Positions 23,548 through 36,914 of a stretch of 64,000 bases of DNA are shown here, piece after piece. A program made the position numbers and the translations under genes. The stretch's first letter is position 1, and each line of letters opens with the position of its first letter. This DNA is from Tretioscincus oriximinensis. Lineage: Eukaryota > Chordata > Lepidosauria > Squamata > Gymnophthalmidae. The notes beneath the pieces were generated by a model. That model did no database searches and was not told where the DNA came from. It saw only the letters and a list, made by a program, of their open reading frames with translations. The stretch lies in NCBI GenBank assembly GCA_022410635.1, contig JAJVDF010000238.1, positions 738,175-802,174 of the forward strand, read 5' to 3'.

Positions 23548-24854
23548 CAACAGTTTGTTCTTTTCAAATTAAGCACATCTAGCAGGTCAGTTCAGATGCA
23601 TTAAAATAACAACAGCAAACCTTAAATGGCAATCTTGTGGTTTTAACTGAAATAGTAGGAGATAACCTGATTAAAATAAAATGCCATGAAAGTCAAGCAG
23701 AAATATTCTGCTGAAATGTTTGCAATCACACTGGGTTTTTAGGGTGGATAAAGAATTTCTAAACTACAGGGAACTGAATGTATTTTGGGGGGTAAAGAAG
23801 GGGCTTAATAGGGCGATGGGTGAATATAGCCTATTCACTTTTACAATGTTTAATGTAAAATTTTGTTTTATTCTCTTGTAAACCACATAGCACTTCAGAA
23901 GTCTTCATCAGAGTATATAAATTCAATAATTATGTAAGATGGAAGAAAATTATTATTCTTCCAAAATTTGTGCTGGGAAGTATGATCNCTTCCACTTGCC
24001 AACTGCCTACTTGGAGGACAGCTTGATTCACTGCAGGATGGCTTCATTTTGCAACTTCTGGCTTGTTTTTCTCTGTACAAGTCACAAACCACCATTTACC
24101 TTCATGTAAAGCCTTGAACCAGATAGATGAATTAAAGTGCTTATCTTTTCCATCAAGATGCTGAGAAAGTTTCTCCTCTTNCCTGAGAGGTATAAACAAT
24201 GCTACACTGTAAGTAGGATTAGTTGTTCTGGATCAAATACCTAAGAATGTGAGGCCTTTCCACACTTACCTTCTTTCTGGAACATGTCTGGTCCAGTGGC
24301 GTGCTGTCTGCACACCAGTGCAAACCAGTAGAAGTCCTGCCTACCACTGGTATATTTCATCTTCAAAGAGCAATGCTAGGAACTGGGGTAGTTAGCCAGT
24401 GGAAATACTCAGGACTAGGCAAGAATAAAAACAGAACACCATATAGACTAAAAAACAGTGAGGGGGGCATTTTGGTAGTATGCTAGGACGTGCTACAGAA
24501 TGCGGCACTGGAAGCTGGCAAAACTGCAAAAACAATCCTGGTTGGAAATGCTGAAGACTGACAACATTTGTTGCCTGCCTTTAAAGACAGGCCCAGGCTT
24601 TGCTTATCCTGGCCTTTGGATAGGGGAAGACTGTCCAAATGTGGATTCCCTGCCAACTAAATATCAACCTGTCCCAAGGGTTACCTATTCTGAACTAGAG
24701 TGTCCTGCCCTGATCTGAAATAATTAAGTGCAAAAACAGCTCAAGAGTGTTTGAAGTCCCTTCCATTCCTTCTTTTTTGTGATGAGCAGCAAAGAGTTGC
24801 TGTAGGAAAAAAATATGAACACCTGACTATAAATGGCTTGAGAATGAGCCAAAA

Positions 24855-24990
24855 TACAGGGTGCTTGAAAAAAATGTATGCACACTGTGAACTTCCATAG
24901 AAAATTTATTTACTGTTCTACAAAGTTAAATTTCAGGAAATTTTCTATGNAAGTTCAAAGTGTGTATACATTTTTTTCAAGCACCCTGTA
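24855..24990. mobile_element. TA-flanked MITE (mariner-like)
   Basis: 136 bp with terminal inverted repeats of about 50 bp. It starts TACAGGGTGCTTGAAAAAAA and ends with its complement TTTTTTTCAAGCACCCTGTA. Only a few mismatches separate the arms, so it is young. The TA at each end fits a TA target duplication. The N at 24950 lies in the right arm. Confidence 0.8.
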
Positions 24991-27900
24991 TTTGGGGAAA
25001 TGGGATTGCTGGTAGAAACTCAGCTGAGTAAAGTGAAAGATGTGCAGCTGCAGCTAACAAAATGGTATCCGGCAGATGGAATCAGCAGTGATGCCTGGTG
25101 GTTCGCAAGTGAAGTTGGACCAGGAGGGAGGGCAAAAGACTGATGGTCTGGTGATCCAAAATCTATTATTTGACAAGCCTGTTTTTATCCTAAAACACAA
25201 ATTGTTTCAAACTTAAGTTTCAAAACGCACAAAAAGTGAGAAATGTTGTAAGTGAATGAATATGTTTAATTAGCAATTTCCAATTGGAACTAGATTGAAG
25301 GGACACTTACTAATTTGCAAAGCCATTTTGGTTCTAGTAATATGGAACAAGATAGAAACAAGTATTAGCTCTTGATCATTTATATTGTGTATTACCTTAC
25401 ACTTGAATATCCCAGACACGAACAGTTGTAATTTCTAGACAATGGAAATATTTAAGGGCACATTTGGCTGTTCATGGAGGACATTTCATGGGACTGGGAG
25501 AAGAACCCAAGTTGGGAAATGTGTATGAGCCCTGATTCAAGACCCTAAATACTATAGTTACCTAATCTATAAGAGAAATGGCTGCTGCACTAAATATATG
25601 TTAATTAACTATCAGCTCAACAAAATTCCACAAGGCTGCAAACAAAGGCAGTTCTCATGAAAAACATTTACTGAAAATATTTAGAGGTCAACAAAGCCTA
25701 CTGTGTACAGATTGCCTATTCAGGGAAAAGAAAGATGTCAGTCAAAATTTATAAAGATTTGAAGAGATCAAGACCTAACAGGAGCCACTCTTTCCAGAAG
25801 AAAGAACTTTTGGACCTGAGTTAGTGTTACATATAGAAGTGTGGTTTATTCTTCTATGTGTAAAACTTGTATGAAGTCCAGCTCACACGATGATCAGATC
25901 CAGTTACAATCATGTTGACTACAGAGGCTATGAGCACTTGAAGAACTTACAGATGGGCAAGTTCAGTTATAAAATGATTAGCCTTCATTTATCTGTCTGA
26001 GATCCAAAATAATAGTTTCTCATTTTTGGTACCCTGCTTCTTAGGGCCATGCTTTATCAAAATGTTTGAGAGGGTTATATTACATATAATAGATATTACA
26101 GGCTCTGACGGTAAGTTTTACAAAATCTTATGTAATTTTTACTCAGAACCTAATCCCCAATGAGTTCCATAAGGCCCCATCCAGAGGAGATATTTCTACT
26201 GCTATGGTAGTTACATCAAAGAGAATCCATTTCACGTTTATGCAGGTTTAGTAATCCTTTCACTAAAAAGCCCCATTGGCCTAGGTTTTCCTGACAGTAG
26301 TTACATGCTAATATCAGAGTGGGCTTCTCTTTTACCCATAAAGAAATAGGTGGTATGGCATGCATGTACTGGAACAGATAGATAAAGGCGAGAATTCATC
26401 TGAGATTTGAGGCAAGTTTTGTGATTTGCACATTGGAGCTCAGATGTGTGAGGAGAGGGGGAATAACAACCAAATCGGGAGACTGTGCATGTGAGTTCTT
26501 GGGAGTGCAGTGCAATGTGAACAGAAGTCTCCATGGATACATCAGCTCCTCCTGCAGTAATGCAGAAAGGTGAGGACAGATGGGCAATTGGGTTATTCTG
26601 GATTTAAAATAATTTTTGGTTTTAAACAGCTCATCTGGAGGGGGTCTAAGTGAAATTAGAACCATATCGTTAGTGAAATGAATGCCTTTCATTTATAAGA
26701 CTTATCAATAATTCATAGTGTTATAGATTTCATATTTCAATTGCTACCTTCTTTTCATATAAGGTGCTTTCAGGACACATAAGCCAATCCTATCAGAGAG
26801 GGTGTTTCAACATGTTTTCTCCACAAACATAGAAGTGGAAAATGACATGAACTGTTTCTCAGCTCTTCCCTTAATATGTGATATGTTCCATGATATGATA
26901 TCCCGAAATCCTAACAATTTTGGCATACCATAAAATGGAAGGAGCGTAACCACATGAAAGCAGGATGAAGTGCATTCAGTGTATTACAGATGAGCCCTAT
27001 ATGGCTACATGCTGAGATACCCTTGTGATTCTTGAGTCACTGTTTCAACACAGAAACATACATCTGTGGTTCATCTTTGGACCTGTAGTCCTTAATGGTC
27101 TAAGGAAAGAAATTGCACAACTCCCTCAACTTAGCTTAGTAGGCAGAATTTCCTGCCACTTACAGAACATAAATCCCTTTCTTATTTTGTCACATGAATT
27201 TTGTATGTCTCTCTTTTGCTTCTTTAATTACAGAACAGTACACATAACATACTGATTGTGTAGTACAAAGCAAAAAGCTCATTATGAATACAAAGCTAGC
27301 CAGAACCCTACTTTGTGCAGTTCACTTCACTCCCAAAAAGAGGGACTCATTTGTTTTTATTTATTTTGAAACAGAAAAGTGTTATTAGTCCAATCTGTAG
27401 GGTAAAGCTGTTTTACTACTACAAGTCTTTCAAGACATCTGTGTTCAGTTAAGCCATAATTGCTCGCTCTCCTGTTTAGTCACTGGAGACACCACCAGGC
27501 AGCAGTCAAAAGCCACTAGGTTTGAAACACTCAAAGAAAATACTGACAAATTGATAGAAAGCCTATTTATAGACTTAAAGCAATTACTTGTTGTTTTTGA
27601 AACGTTTCACAGGTTTCAGACAGTAAACAATGGGAGGGAAGTATTCATGGATACAGCTGAATCTTGGTTATTTTAAAAAATAACTATCACTCTCTGGGAA
27701 AAATGGTAAGTTTTTATAGAATAATAGTAGCAAAAGTTTAATTAGCTCACATACAACTTTCTCTTATTAAACGTTTGTTTTCAAAAACTGCTTTGTAAGT
27801 AATGGAGTTTAAAGTTACATTCATATTTTGTGTATACGAGCAAATGTAAGAAATGCCTACATGCCATGTTCAAGCACTTTCCTTTTATCAACTTCTGGTT

Positions 27901-28047
27901 TTCTTTATATGGTACAAACTACATATGGCAGTTGGCTGGAATCCATTTTCAGTCTACTAATGTACCTGAGATGCTTTCAAATTGTCCTCTGGGTATGTAT
28001 GTGTGTGCATATTTTGTACACATTAAGTCCCATGCTCACATAAGAAT

Positions 28048-28291
28048 TTATTTATTTATACTTATATCCTGCCCTAAACCCAAAGGTCTCAGGGTAGCCA
28101 ACCATAGGGTGGTGCACACAGCTTTTGTTGCTTTCTCCACAACAGATACCCTGTGAAGTAGGTGGGGCTGAGAGAATTCTAAAGAACTGTGACTGGCCCA
28201 AGGTCTCCCAGCTCATGGAGGAGTGGGGAATCAAACTGGGAGACTCCCAGATGTGAGCCCAACACTCTAACCACTACACCAAACTGGCTCT
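28048..28291 (-). mobile_element. tRNA-derived SINE with 13-bp target-site duplication
   Basis: Read on the minus strand: GGTGTAGTGGTTAGAG (A box), GTTTGATTCCCC (B box), then ACCTTGGGCCAGTCACAG, CTCTCAGCCCCACCTAC and a 3' tail CCCTGAGACCTTTGGGTTTA with (AAAT)n. Flanks CTCA[C/A]ATAAGAAT (28035-28047 and 28292-28304) form a target-site duplication with one mismatch. The tail matches the L2-like LINE ends in this window. Confidence 0.85.
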
Positions 28292-28323
28292 CTCAAATAA
28301 GAATAAGCATAGCACCTAACACT

Positions 28324-28478
28324 AGAAAGTCCAGCAAAGGGGCTAGCAGCACTCAGAGGAAGAAGTAGGCGTGTCTACGAAAGCTTATGCCACCTACCTT
28401 TCTACTGTTAGTCACTAAATGCTACTAGCCCCTTTGCTGGACTTTCCACTAGACTAAAATGGCTATTTCTCTGTAATT
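28324..28478. mobile_element. Palindromic repeat with 10-bp target-site duplication
   Basis: Same family as 16833-17049: AGAAAGTCCAGCAAAGGGGC on the left, the complementary GCCCCTTTGCTGGACTTTCC on the right, core GTCTACGAAAGCTTATGCC, and right end GGCTATTTCTCTG. It is flanked by ACCTAACACT at 28314-28323 and 28479-28488. Confidence 0.82.
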
Positions 28479-28569
28479 ACCTAACACTGCAGTTACGTGT
28501 ATCAGCCTGCTTTAATAAGCATTAGTTTATGGATGGCAGGGTGCTAGTCCAAGACATATCCAGAACAAG

Positions 28570-28735
28570 GCCCAGTACAGAAAGAACACAGGATTTAAAT
28601 CACTACTTCGCCAACTTACTGTATCTCAGCCTAATCTACTTCATGAGGATACTGTAAGGAACAGATAATGAGATGGAGAATTATGTCTGCCACCCTTGGA
28701 TAAAATATAAGATATAAATAAAGTATTTTGGGAAT
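28570..28735 (+). repeat. Possible old MIR-like SINE
   Basis: CTCAGCCTAATCTACTTCAT followed by GAGGATACTGTAAGGAACAG resembles the conserved middle of vertebrate tRNA-derived MIR/CORE-type SINEs. It ends near TATAAATAAAG. Weak identification by eye. Confidence 0.4.
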
Positions 28736-31700
28736 GTAAAACAGATGTTCAGTGAATGTAAAATTAGATGTTCAGTGAATTCTATCAGATTTATCTATGT
28801 ATATTTCTAAAATCTATATATTATAATCATATTAAAATACATTTTGCCAATATTAATATACAGCTATCGACAAGCATTCGTATATTTTGCCTGAAAGTTT
28901 ATGCTATTTAATTAGTAATTAAAATCGTATTGTACTCTTGTTTCAGAATTATGAAACTGGGAGAATTCTGAAATAAAAAAAAAATGATTCTACTCTCTAC
29001 TATACTGCTTTACAGTTTAAACTAATTACATTCGACACGATATTTTCATTTTAAGAAGTTTTAATACCTAGTTTCTTTGCGTATATCACTGAATAAGTTC
29101 AATGAAGTTTATTTCTTAAAAGACATTTATTGTAACTTATTCATTGCCAAGTTGATATTTTTCCTTCTTCATAATAACTTCCTAACATGAATTATGTATT
29201 TAACTATTCAACTGTTATGCCAATTAATTCCATAATGTAGGTGATCCTCATTTTATTATTCCCCAGGAAGGTAAACATTTGCTAATATTATCTAGCCTAT
29301 TAGAGCATAAATAAACCCTATTTGCCCTGGACATTCTGGATTATATTCCAGAACAAGGGCCTGTCACTCACTTGTAATACAAAGTATTGTAATTTCTGGG
29401 TGGGATTTGTTTGTTTTAGTGTAGCCTACATGTTCCACCCACAGCTTGCCATACATGGATGGAAAGCCCCTACTATTTGCATATAATCCAGAATAAAATC
29501 ATGTGCAGAAAGGGCTATAAAGGTATGGCAAAAGAGAAAATTAAATTAATCAGCAAATGATGTGTTCAAGTAAACAGTGAGCTAAATCTATGGAGGGATC
29601 CTACTCAAAGTATGCAATGCTCCAGTATCAAACAGACAGTAGCTACTATACAGAATAAAAGTTATTATAAAGATTAAGTGTTTGGGGGGAGTGGGGGTGG
29701 TCCTGTGTCCTTCTTTGTAAATCAGTGAAAAACTATACATCAGTGACATTTCTCAATTAGAATATTAAAATAAAAAAGCACTTCCTAATGCACCAGGTGC
29801 AAAAAGGGAAAAGAAATAAAATATAACAAAAGTGGCAATGAATGAGTGCAAAGAGGCCTTGAAAAGTATTCTGAGATGCTTATTTTAAAAGCTACAAATC
29901 CCCATAGAGCATGAGCAAGTACTTCTCATGGATAAGCGTGCTGGCAGTCGAAAAAGATTTCCAGCTGGGCAGTTGAGAACATACCTGGCACTTTGCATGA
30001 CAAATACGTATAATGGGATGTTTTCGTCGTAGAAGAACTACTGTAGCTTTGGTTACTTAAAAATGAAAATCAAAAGCAATGTTGGTTGTTATGTTAGCTG
30101 ATGACATTAAAAAAGAGAGAAAGAGAAACACAGATAGAGAGAAAGACAGAAAGAAAGACTGACCAAGGCTATGTTCAGACTTAGCAAAAGGAGGGCACAT
30201 TAAGAGCTCCGTAAGCATTCATAGAGACAATATGGCAGTTCTTCTTTCCAGGCTTTTTCTACTCCACCTTTGTTTTGGTGGAGAGTAGAGGAGAAAGCTG
30301 GTGTACGTGAACAATCTGACTTCAAAGGTGCCTCAGAAATACTTTATTTTTGCTATGTGAGAACACAGCCCAAACATGAGGGAACAATTAGCTTTCATGT
30401 TGTGGCAGGGCATACTCTTTTTAGCAGCTAAAAAATCAAACATGAAGAGGAGGGCACAACTTGAAATGTAAAAGATTTGCAGAGCAAAATGCAAACAAAG
30501 CAAAAAAAGAAAGAAAGACGGAAAAAAACCCTCTGACATCCAGGCAGCAGATAAGACTATGCCAATTGAATTTGGCTGGCTCAAAATGTCCTTGAGAGGG
30601 CATGGAGGTAGAAAATCTATACAAAGAAATGCACACATGCAGCTCTATTTCATAGTATTTCAAGTATCATTTAATCTAGAATGGCAACTGGTCATGTTCA
30701 GTTCACCATCTTGATGGCTTTGTTTGGGACATTTATGGCATGTAACATCTGCCCATCATTTTTTTAAAAATAAAGATTGCGAAATGATAATAGCTAGTGG
30801 GTATCCATTGTCTTCATGTTTGTAAGGGATGGTTGAAGAGTGAATAAATGCTTCAAAATCATGCTGACTATCATATATGAATATAGTCATCTTTCTGCAG
30901 AATGAGAGGAGGCCTGGCATGTTTCCATCAGTGCTATGATATACAATCAAATTTTTCATGGAGGTTCAGCACAAAAGTCACACTCCAAATCCTGCATGCT
31001 ACCACTGCACTTTTGGAATATCTGGATGAAGGTTTGTCTAACTCTGACATCAGTTTAAAAGCAGATAGCCAGACTGTGTCCGGAAGAGTAATAGGCAAAC
31101 TAAGTGAAAGTTGTGTCTCAGAATAGAAAAAGGAAATTTATTATAAATGGTGATGAGCCACCACAAGGCCCTTTTGTGTCCTTAACTGTCATCTGCTCAG
31201 GTGAAAAATTTATACAGGTTGTGGACAGGGTGTTATTTTTGTATCCTAGTAGTTTTGATCCATGCAACCAAATAAATATATGAAACTGACATGATTTAAG
31301 TAAGGATTTCTATTGTATTCTAAAATTGCATTTCATAATTATATTTCCCAGCTGCTCGTAACTACTCTTTCATTCAGCTGAAGCATATTACCTTCATGAG
31401 TTTTTAAAAGTATGATTGGTTTATTTCTTATCAAATTTTGGGGATTTCCTCCATCATTTCCACCCACTTTCCTTCCCTTTTTCCTGTTTCTAAACTGCAA
31501 GAATTTGCTTAAAGCAATGATTATTGAGCAAATGAGCAAGTGCACTGCATTTACTCTGCACCAAAGGATTACATTTTTAGTCAGGTGCAGGACACTGCAT
31601 GTTGTCTATTATCCTAGTGACTCCCAAGATAAAGCCATTGGAAGAAGGGAGTATAATAGAAAATTTGATACATGCCTAAACCTCTCTGTTGAGTACTGGG

Positions 31701-31775
31701 CAGCAATTCCACCACACAAAACACCATAGTAGAGACACTGGTGAAACAATCAGGTATTGTATTTCAGATGCTTAC

Positions 31776-31889
31776 TGCTATAACAGAAACTCCAGCAGCT
31801 GTGCTGTTCGGTTTGGGTCCGGTATTGAAATGCTTTTTTATCTTCCCAGCTACAGACAACTGATGCTCATTTTCAGGAAGCCCNTCATC
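31776..31889 (-). CDS. DCLK1: DCLK1 exon: kinase end and start of C-terminal tail
   Basis: 114 nt, 38 codons, phase 0 at both ends: [20 protein letters not shown] then [18 protein letters not shown]. The N at 31884 leaves the second residue as Asp or Glu. This exon is the donor for the alternative splice: GTAAGC joins either to the 74-nt cassette (21446-21519) or directly to the last exon (9217). Confidence 0.96.
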
Positions 31890-32189
31890 CTATAAAGAAA
31901 GCAAATAATTATTAACTTTTTAANTTTTTTTAAAAATAGTAGAAAATTGAAAAAGAACCTTTCTCTACCATTCTATAGTGATTAATGGAAGAATCTTAAT
32001 ATGAATGTGAATATTTTTGTGATTTTTTAAAAAGTTTTAGATAATTTACAAACTTTATTATGAAAATCTGATTTGAGAAGGGTTTACAAATAGAATCTCA
32101 TTTTGAGATATGGAAATAGTAGGATGGCCAGATCATGGTGCAAATGCATAACCCATTTAACTGCGAGCATGCTCAGCTTAGTTGTCCCA

Positions 32190-32440
32190 ATTAATTAATT
32201 AATTAATTTGTACTTATATCCTGCCCTATACCCGAAGGTCTCAGGGCGGCCAATCATAGGGCGANGCACGTAGCTTGTGTTGCTTTCTCCACAACAGACA
32301 CCCTGTGGAGTAGGTGGGGCTGAGAGAGTTCTAAAGAACTGTGACTGGCCCAAGGTCTCCCAGCTGGCTTTCATGGGGAATCAAACTGGGAGACTCCCAG
32401 ATGCAAGTCCAACGCTCTAACCACTACACCAAACTAGCTC
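32190..32440 (-). mobile_element. tRNA-derived SINE, second copy
   Basis: Same family as 28048-28291: GGTGTAGTGGTTAGAG head, GTTTGATTCCCC B box, shared body and an L2-like tail CCCTGAGACCTTCGGGTATA. It ends in a short (AATT)n run. An N sits at 32265. Target duplication not clear. Confidence 0.8.
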
Positions 32441-33224
32441 AATGGCAGGTTAATGCATTGCCTGCTTTCAGACATTATTAAACAGTCTTGGAGAATTAGA
32501 AGAGCAATTTTATGGGCATATAAATAATAACCATGGTACATGGTGGATTATAGCAGACTGTCATATGGGAAATAGGCTTATCTGGTGTCTTAAAATATAG
32601 TAGCTACACTAGAGTTGAATTAGTAAAGTTTGAAAATGCTTCTCTCAGCTGCAGGTACTTTACGACTTTCTGCATTCACTTTTCCTTGTTCTGGGCTATG
32701 GGCCCCAAATAAGTGAGGCCCACTGATCTGGAACATAGCATAGTACCAATGCCATCTGCAAATAGTGATTGTCCAGGCCAGCTTTCACACCACTCCTAAA
32801 TCTGGCCAGGCTTCAGACTGACCTCTGAAGACTCTAAACCAAAAATGAGCCTTGGAGCCACCAGATGACCTATTTGGGGATCCCAGAATTCAAGGATGCA
32901 GAGACATAAAGCATGCTTCCATGTCCCAGACTAAAGATTAGCTTTAATATTGAGGTGTATTAAGAATCTACATCATGTTCTTGTTCTGGATCATGTGTCT
33001 TCTAATGCAGTTTGAGCAAACTAATGGTGGGTAAGATCTCATAAATCCGCACCAACATAGATGTCTTATAGCACTTTTGTGGCTAGGAAAAAAAATCGAT
33101 AGGCGGCATAAATGTTCGTAAACTAGTCTACTCCTTCAGATGCTCAAAAGAATCATGGAGAAGTTGATGGAATCTATTCCGCTAATTTTGGTGCTTTTCA
33201 TAGCAGCATTTTTTTAAAAAAGGT

Positions 33225-33727
33225 TCTGTTAGACTGGGTCCAGAATGTCTTTAGAAGGACTTTAGAGATTATGCATGGGCTGGATAGGGTGATTAGAGAA
33301 AAATGTTTTCACTATCACACAACACTAGGACCAGAGGGCACTCCTTGAAACTGATGGGCAGAAAAGTGAGGGCAGACAAAAGAAAGTATTTTTTCACCCA
33401 GAGGGTTATCAGCCTGTGGAATTTACTTCCTGAAGAGCTGGTGGTAGCTAACAGCTTGGATAGCTTCAAGACAGGACTAGACATGTTTATGGACAACAAG
33501 GGTATAAATGGGTACTAGAATGGATGTCTGGATGTTGCCTCCAGGATGGAGCAACAGGCAGTACTCATGAAATGCCATTTGTAGGGAGTCATGAACAGGG
33601 GCATATTTTGCTTTCCTCTGTTTGGATGGCCCAGGTGCATCTGGTGGCCCTCTGTGTAAGACATAATGCTGGACTAGATGGGCTCTGGCCCGATCCTGTA
33701 TGGCTCTTCTTATTTTCTTATGTAGAG
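33225..33727 (+). repeat. CR1-clade LINE 3' fragment
   Basis: A 71-codon open piece (33303-33518) encodes K-L-M-G-R-K-V-R-A-D-K-R-K-Y-F-F and S-L-D-S-F-K-T-G-L-D. It is followed by the untranslated end with GGACTAGATGGGCTCTGGCC and a decayed TTATTTTCTTATG tail. Confidence 0.82.
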
Positions 33728-35012
33728 ACTAAGAAGACAAAGATAAGCAATATGAGCTCCCCTCCCCCTTACTAGATATTCTGGACCCAGAGTAATATAT
33801 TTATTCTTTGAAATCTATCACACTAACTTGAGGATGGCAAATAAAAATGCAAGAAAAGAAATCCTTATATAAAAACATTTTAAGGCATTATGAATTGGCC
33901 AAGGCTTCAGAGGATAGCAACCGCACCGAAAAGAATTGCAATCTGAAGAACAGTTTATCAATATATTCTTTTTTATAAATAATGCATTGATGTAGTGACC
34001 TGGGCTAGAAACATAAAATATAGTTCTAGCCCTACCATTATACATATAAAAGACATATATGAAAAAAAACCTTTCTCTTCCATATTCAGCATATGACTTC
34101 TAATGTAACTATGGATAAATTCACTTGGTGTGGTAATTTATAGTCAATGAAAGATTTCTTAATAGTGCCAGTAGTTACACAACGCCTTCTGTAGTTCAGA
34201 AACCCCAGTTTATCTTTTGATTTAATATAAGGGATGACAGTATGAAGTGCTTTTTTTAAAAAAAAGAGAGAATCAATCGTTTATTTCTAATTATTCGATT
34301 GTTCCTAAAGCATGCTTCTAGTGTGAGTGTCCTGGACTCAAAATTTGTTCACTATGTTCCAGATTACAAAGTAAATGTAGAAGTTTCAAGTAAGATAGAA
34401 GTGATCTAGATCAACATTTAATTTAAATAAATAGACATATTCATAGGCGGTTAAGTCCATTCAAATGAATTATAATTTCATATCGTATGTCTTTAGGAGA
34501 TGCATGGTGGCACTTTAATATCAGATCTCACATTTCCAGATGCCAATATTCTCAAGAAACTAAGAAATGAGTGAAGGGACTGGAATTCAGAGATTTTATT
34601 TCAGCTTCCGGTTTACAGCTGCACTCCAGACTAATTCTTGCTCAGCCACTGAAGTACCTAGGCCTTTAAGACGTAATGTGAGACATTATATTAAGCCAAT
34701 GTGAGAAGTTAATATTTAAAACAGAAGATTGTGTTCTGCAATTGCTCCATGACAAGATCAAAATCTGATATAGGCACAACTCCAAAAACCTACTCATATA
34801 TTCCAAGCCACAACACCACCACTTCTGGCTGCATTTTCTTACCCTTTTTTCAGAGTACAAGAAGAACAAAATGTTACTGGAACTACAATTGCACCTATTT
34901 GGCAAATTCAAATAGTTCCTGCTTTGGAAACAACATTTTAAAACCCAATAAGCAAAGGTTTAACAGACATCAAATTAATTTCTTAAATCTGTCAGCCTTT
35001 CAGTTTACTTAC

Positions 35013-35093
35013 ATTAACCCATGGGTGTTCAAGGACTTGTAGAGCTGAAAATCGCTGGTCTATATCTACTTGAAGCATCATAGTAATAAGTTC
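35013..35093 (-). CDS. DCLK1: DCLK1 exon: last kinase helices
   Basis: 81 nt, 27 codons, phase 0 at both ends: [20 protein letters not shown] and L-E-H-P-W-V-N. It carries the conserved D-x-x-x-R-F-S and H-P-W-V signature that closes the CaMK-family catalytic domain. Acceptor TACTTAG, donor GTAAG. Confidence 0.96.
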
Positions 35094-36794
35094 CTAAGTA
35101 ATGAAAAGATTAAACATAAATTTTAATAGGTCCGAATCTGAGAAAATGTTTCTTGTAATCCAGTGGATAAAAATCTATTGTTTAATTCACTGAAAAATAA
35201 CCAACTTTTATATCATATATTACTATAACCAATCCCTTAATTTATAAACTATTAAGTGGAAAACAAACAGGGCAGTTAAGATTGTCTTGAAAAACCATAT
35301 AATTGCTTAAGTAAGTGGTCCTTATGACAAATTTACATGGTCATTTGGACAACTCTGGAAGATTAACTTAATTTAATTTTGTGATTTTTGGCTCCTTTGC
35401 ATGCAAGAAACCCAGGTGTGTCCAATAGTTGGGTAATGATCTAGAAGCCCTGCCCTGGTTGTGGCAAAGGATATAGAACTGTTTCTGTCAGGCTGCCGTG
35501 ATGAAACATCCAACCATGACTTTTTAAGAATGTGAGCAAAGCTATAATGAAACTGCTGGCTCTCCCTTGGTTTTTCAGAGATATTTTAAAACTTGATGTT
35601 TTTGTTTCCCAAAATGAAATGGTTACATTTCTTTTTAGTTGTTCTGAGGTAAAGGATAAAAGTACCAGTATTCCAAAAATTTGCAATATGTAAACATATG
35701 CTTCAAAAAAATCTAAGGCCTTATCCAGACATGGTATTTTATAGCCATGATCAGATATTGCCCCACAGTCTGGCAGTATTCATACCATGGTGGCGCAATA
35801 AAGGTTTGATCTACAAAAGAAAACATTCAGAACGCTTTTCCTGGCATTAGCACAAAGCAATTCAGGGTATGTACAGTATCTGTCTGGTGCTTCAGGGTGC
35901 CACCATCAAAGGAGAGGTCTCATGCAATATTATTTCATAACCCAGATTTTAGTTGCTGTGGATACAACCTAACTCAGNTTTCTCAGAAGTTTAAAACAAG
36001 CCTGTTGTAACTACCACTGAACAAATGCATTTTTTCTTGAGGCCCAGGAAGGAAAGAAAGGCTTTTCCACAGCATTTGACTGACTTCTGAGTTTGCAGTT
36101 TAATTTATTGCATTTATGTACATTTATAGTCTCAGTCTACGTTACATGAGAGATCCATTTTGTTGGGTTCTTTTTTATTATTATGGGCTCATTTAACTCT
36201 TGTTATTACCCTGGAAATATATTTGCCTCTTTGAAATGTAATAAACTGTTTTCTCAGATGAAGTTGACTTGCTTTATTTCCAAATAAAATCCATCTCTTC
36301 TAAGTGCATGGTAAATATTTTTTTACTCATTCATTTTTTAAATTTACTTTGATGCAATTACGCTCTGCACTGTTTATAATTATACATTTAATTTTATCTT
36401 AGTTTATATTTTAAAATTATGTTTTCTAAAGTTGTGCTATTGCTAGGTAACTCATTATGTAGCAGCTACACAATCGAAGGTAATATACAGTAATAAAACA
36501 AAACATCAATCTTTAACATGATTTAGGATTATTACAAATCGACTATTTTCATCTATATGATAAAATACACCATATAAACCTAAACTGCTCAATGACTTCA
36601 GAAAATCTCAAAATGTGCCAGATCTTACCATGTTCCAAGAAAGTGGTCCAAGGAACCACATGCTATTCCAGGATAGCACAGGTTCCAGACCCCTTTCTTG
36701 AACAGAATGAGGCCTAATCTATTTTGAGACAAAGAATTTATCATCTANCTGGATTTGGTAAAGTGTGTTCTATATTTTGTGCTAATTCATACAA

Positions 36795-36885
36795 TTCAAA
36801 GAAGTAGCCAGGTTAGTCTGGATATAGAATTTCTAGCAAGAAGGTAGACAGCATGAACTTTCATAGAAAAGTCTACTTCTTCAGA
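36795..36885. repeat. Fold-back family relic
   Basis: GTTAGTCTGGATATAGAATT, then TTTCATAGAAAAGTCTACTT and CTTCAGATG, match half of the palindromic family at 16833. Only one arm is recognisable. Confidence 0.5.
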
Positions 36886-36914
36886 TGTATTATACAGTAT
36901 GCTAGTACACAGGA

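Larger units (their letters stand above)
21520..31775. other. DCLK1: DCLK1 intron upstream of the cassette exon
   Basis: A 10.3-kb intron, AT-rich. It holds an inverted-repeat element (22170-22286), an L2-like end (23400-23545), a TA-flanked MITE (24855-24990), a tRNA-SINE (28048-28291) and a fold-back repeat (28324-28478). A CTTTCTGCAC/CAGAATAA-type fragment near 29318-29515 looks like a degraded DNA element. 25.0-28.0 kb and 29.5-31.7 kb show nothing recognisable beyond short AG- and AT-rich runs, such as the GA-rich run at 30112-30160. Confidence 0.7.
31890..35012. other. DCLK1: DCLK1 intron
   Basis: A 3.1-kb intron with a tRNA-SINE (32190-32440) and a CR1 3' fragment (33225-33727). The remainder is AT-rich without recognisable features. 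Confidence 0.7.
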
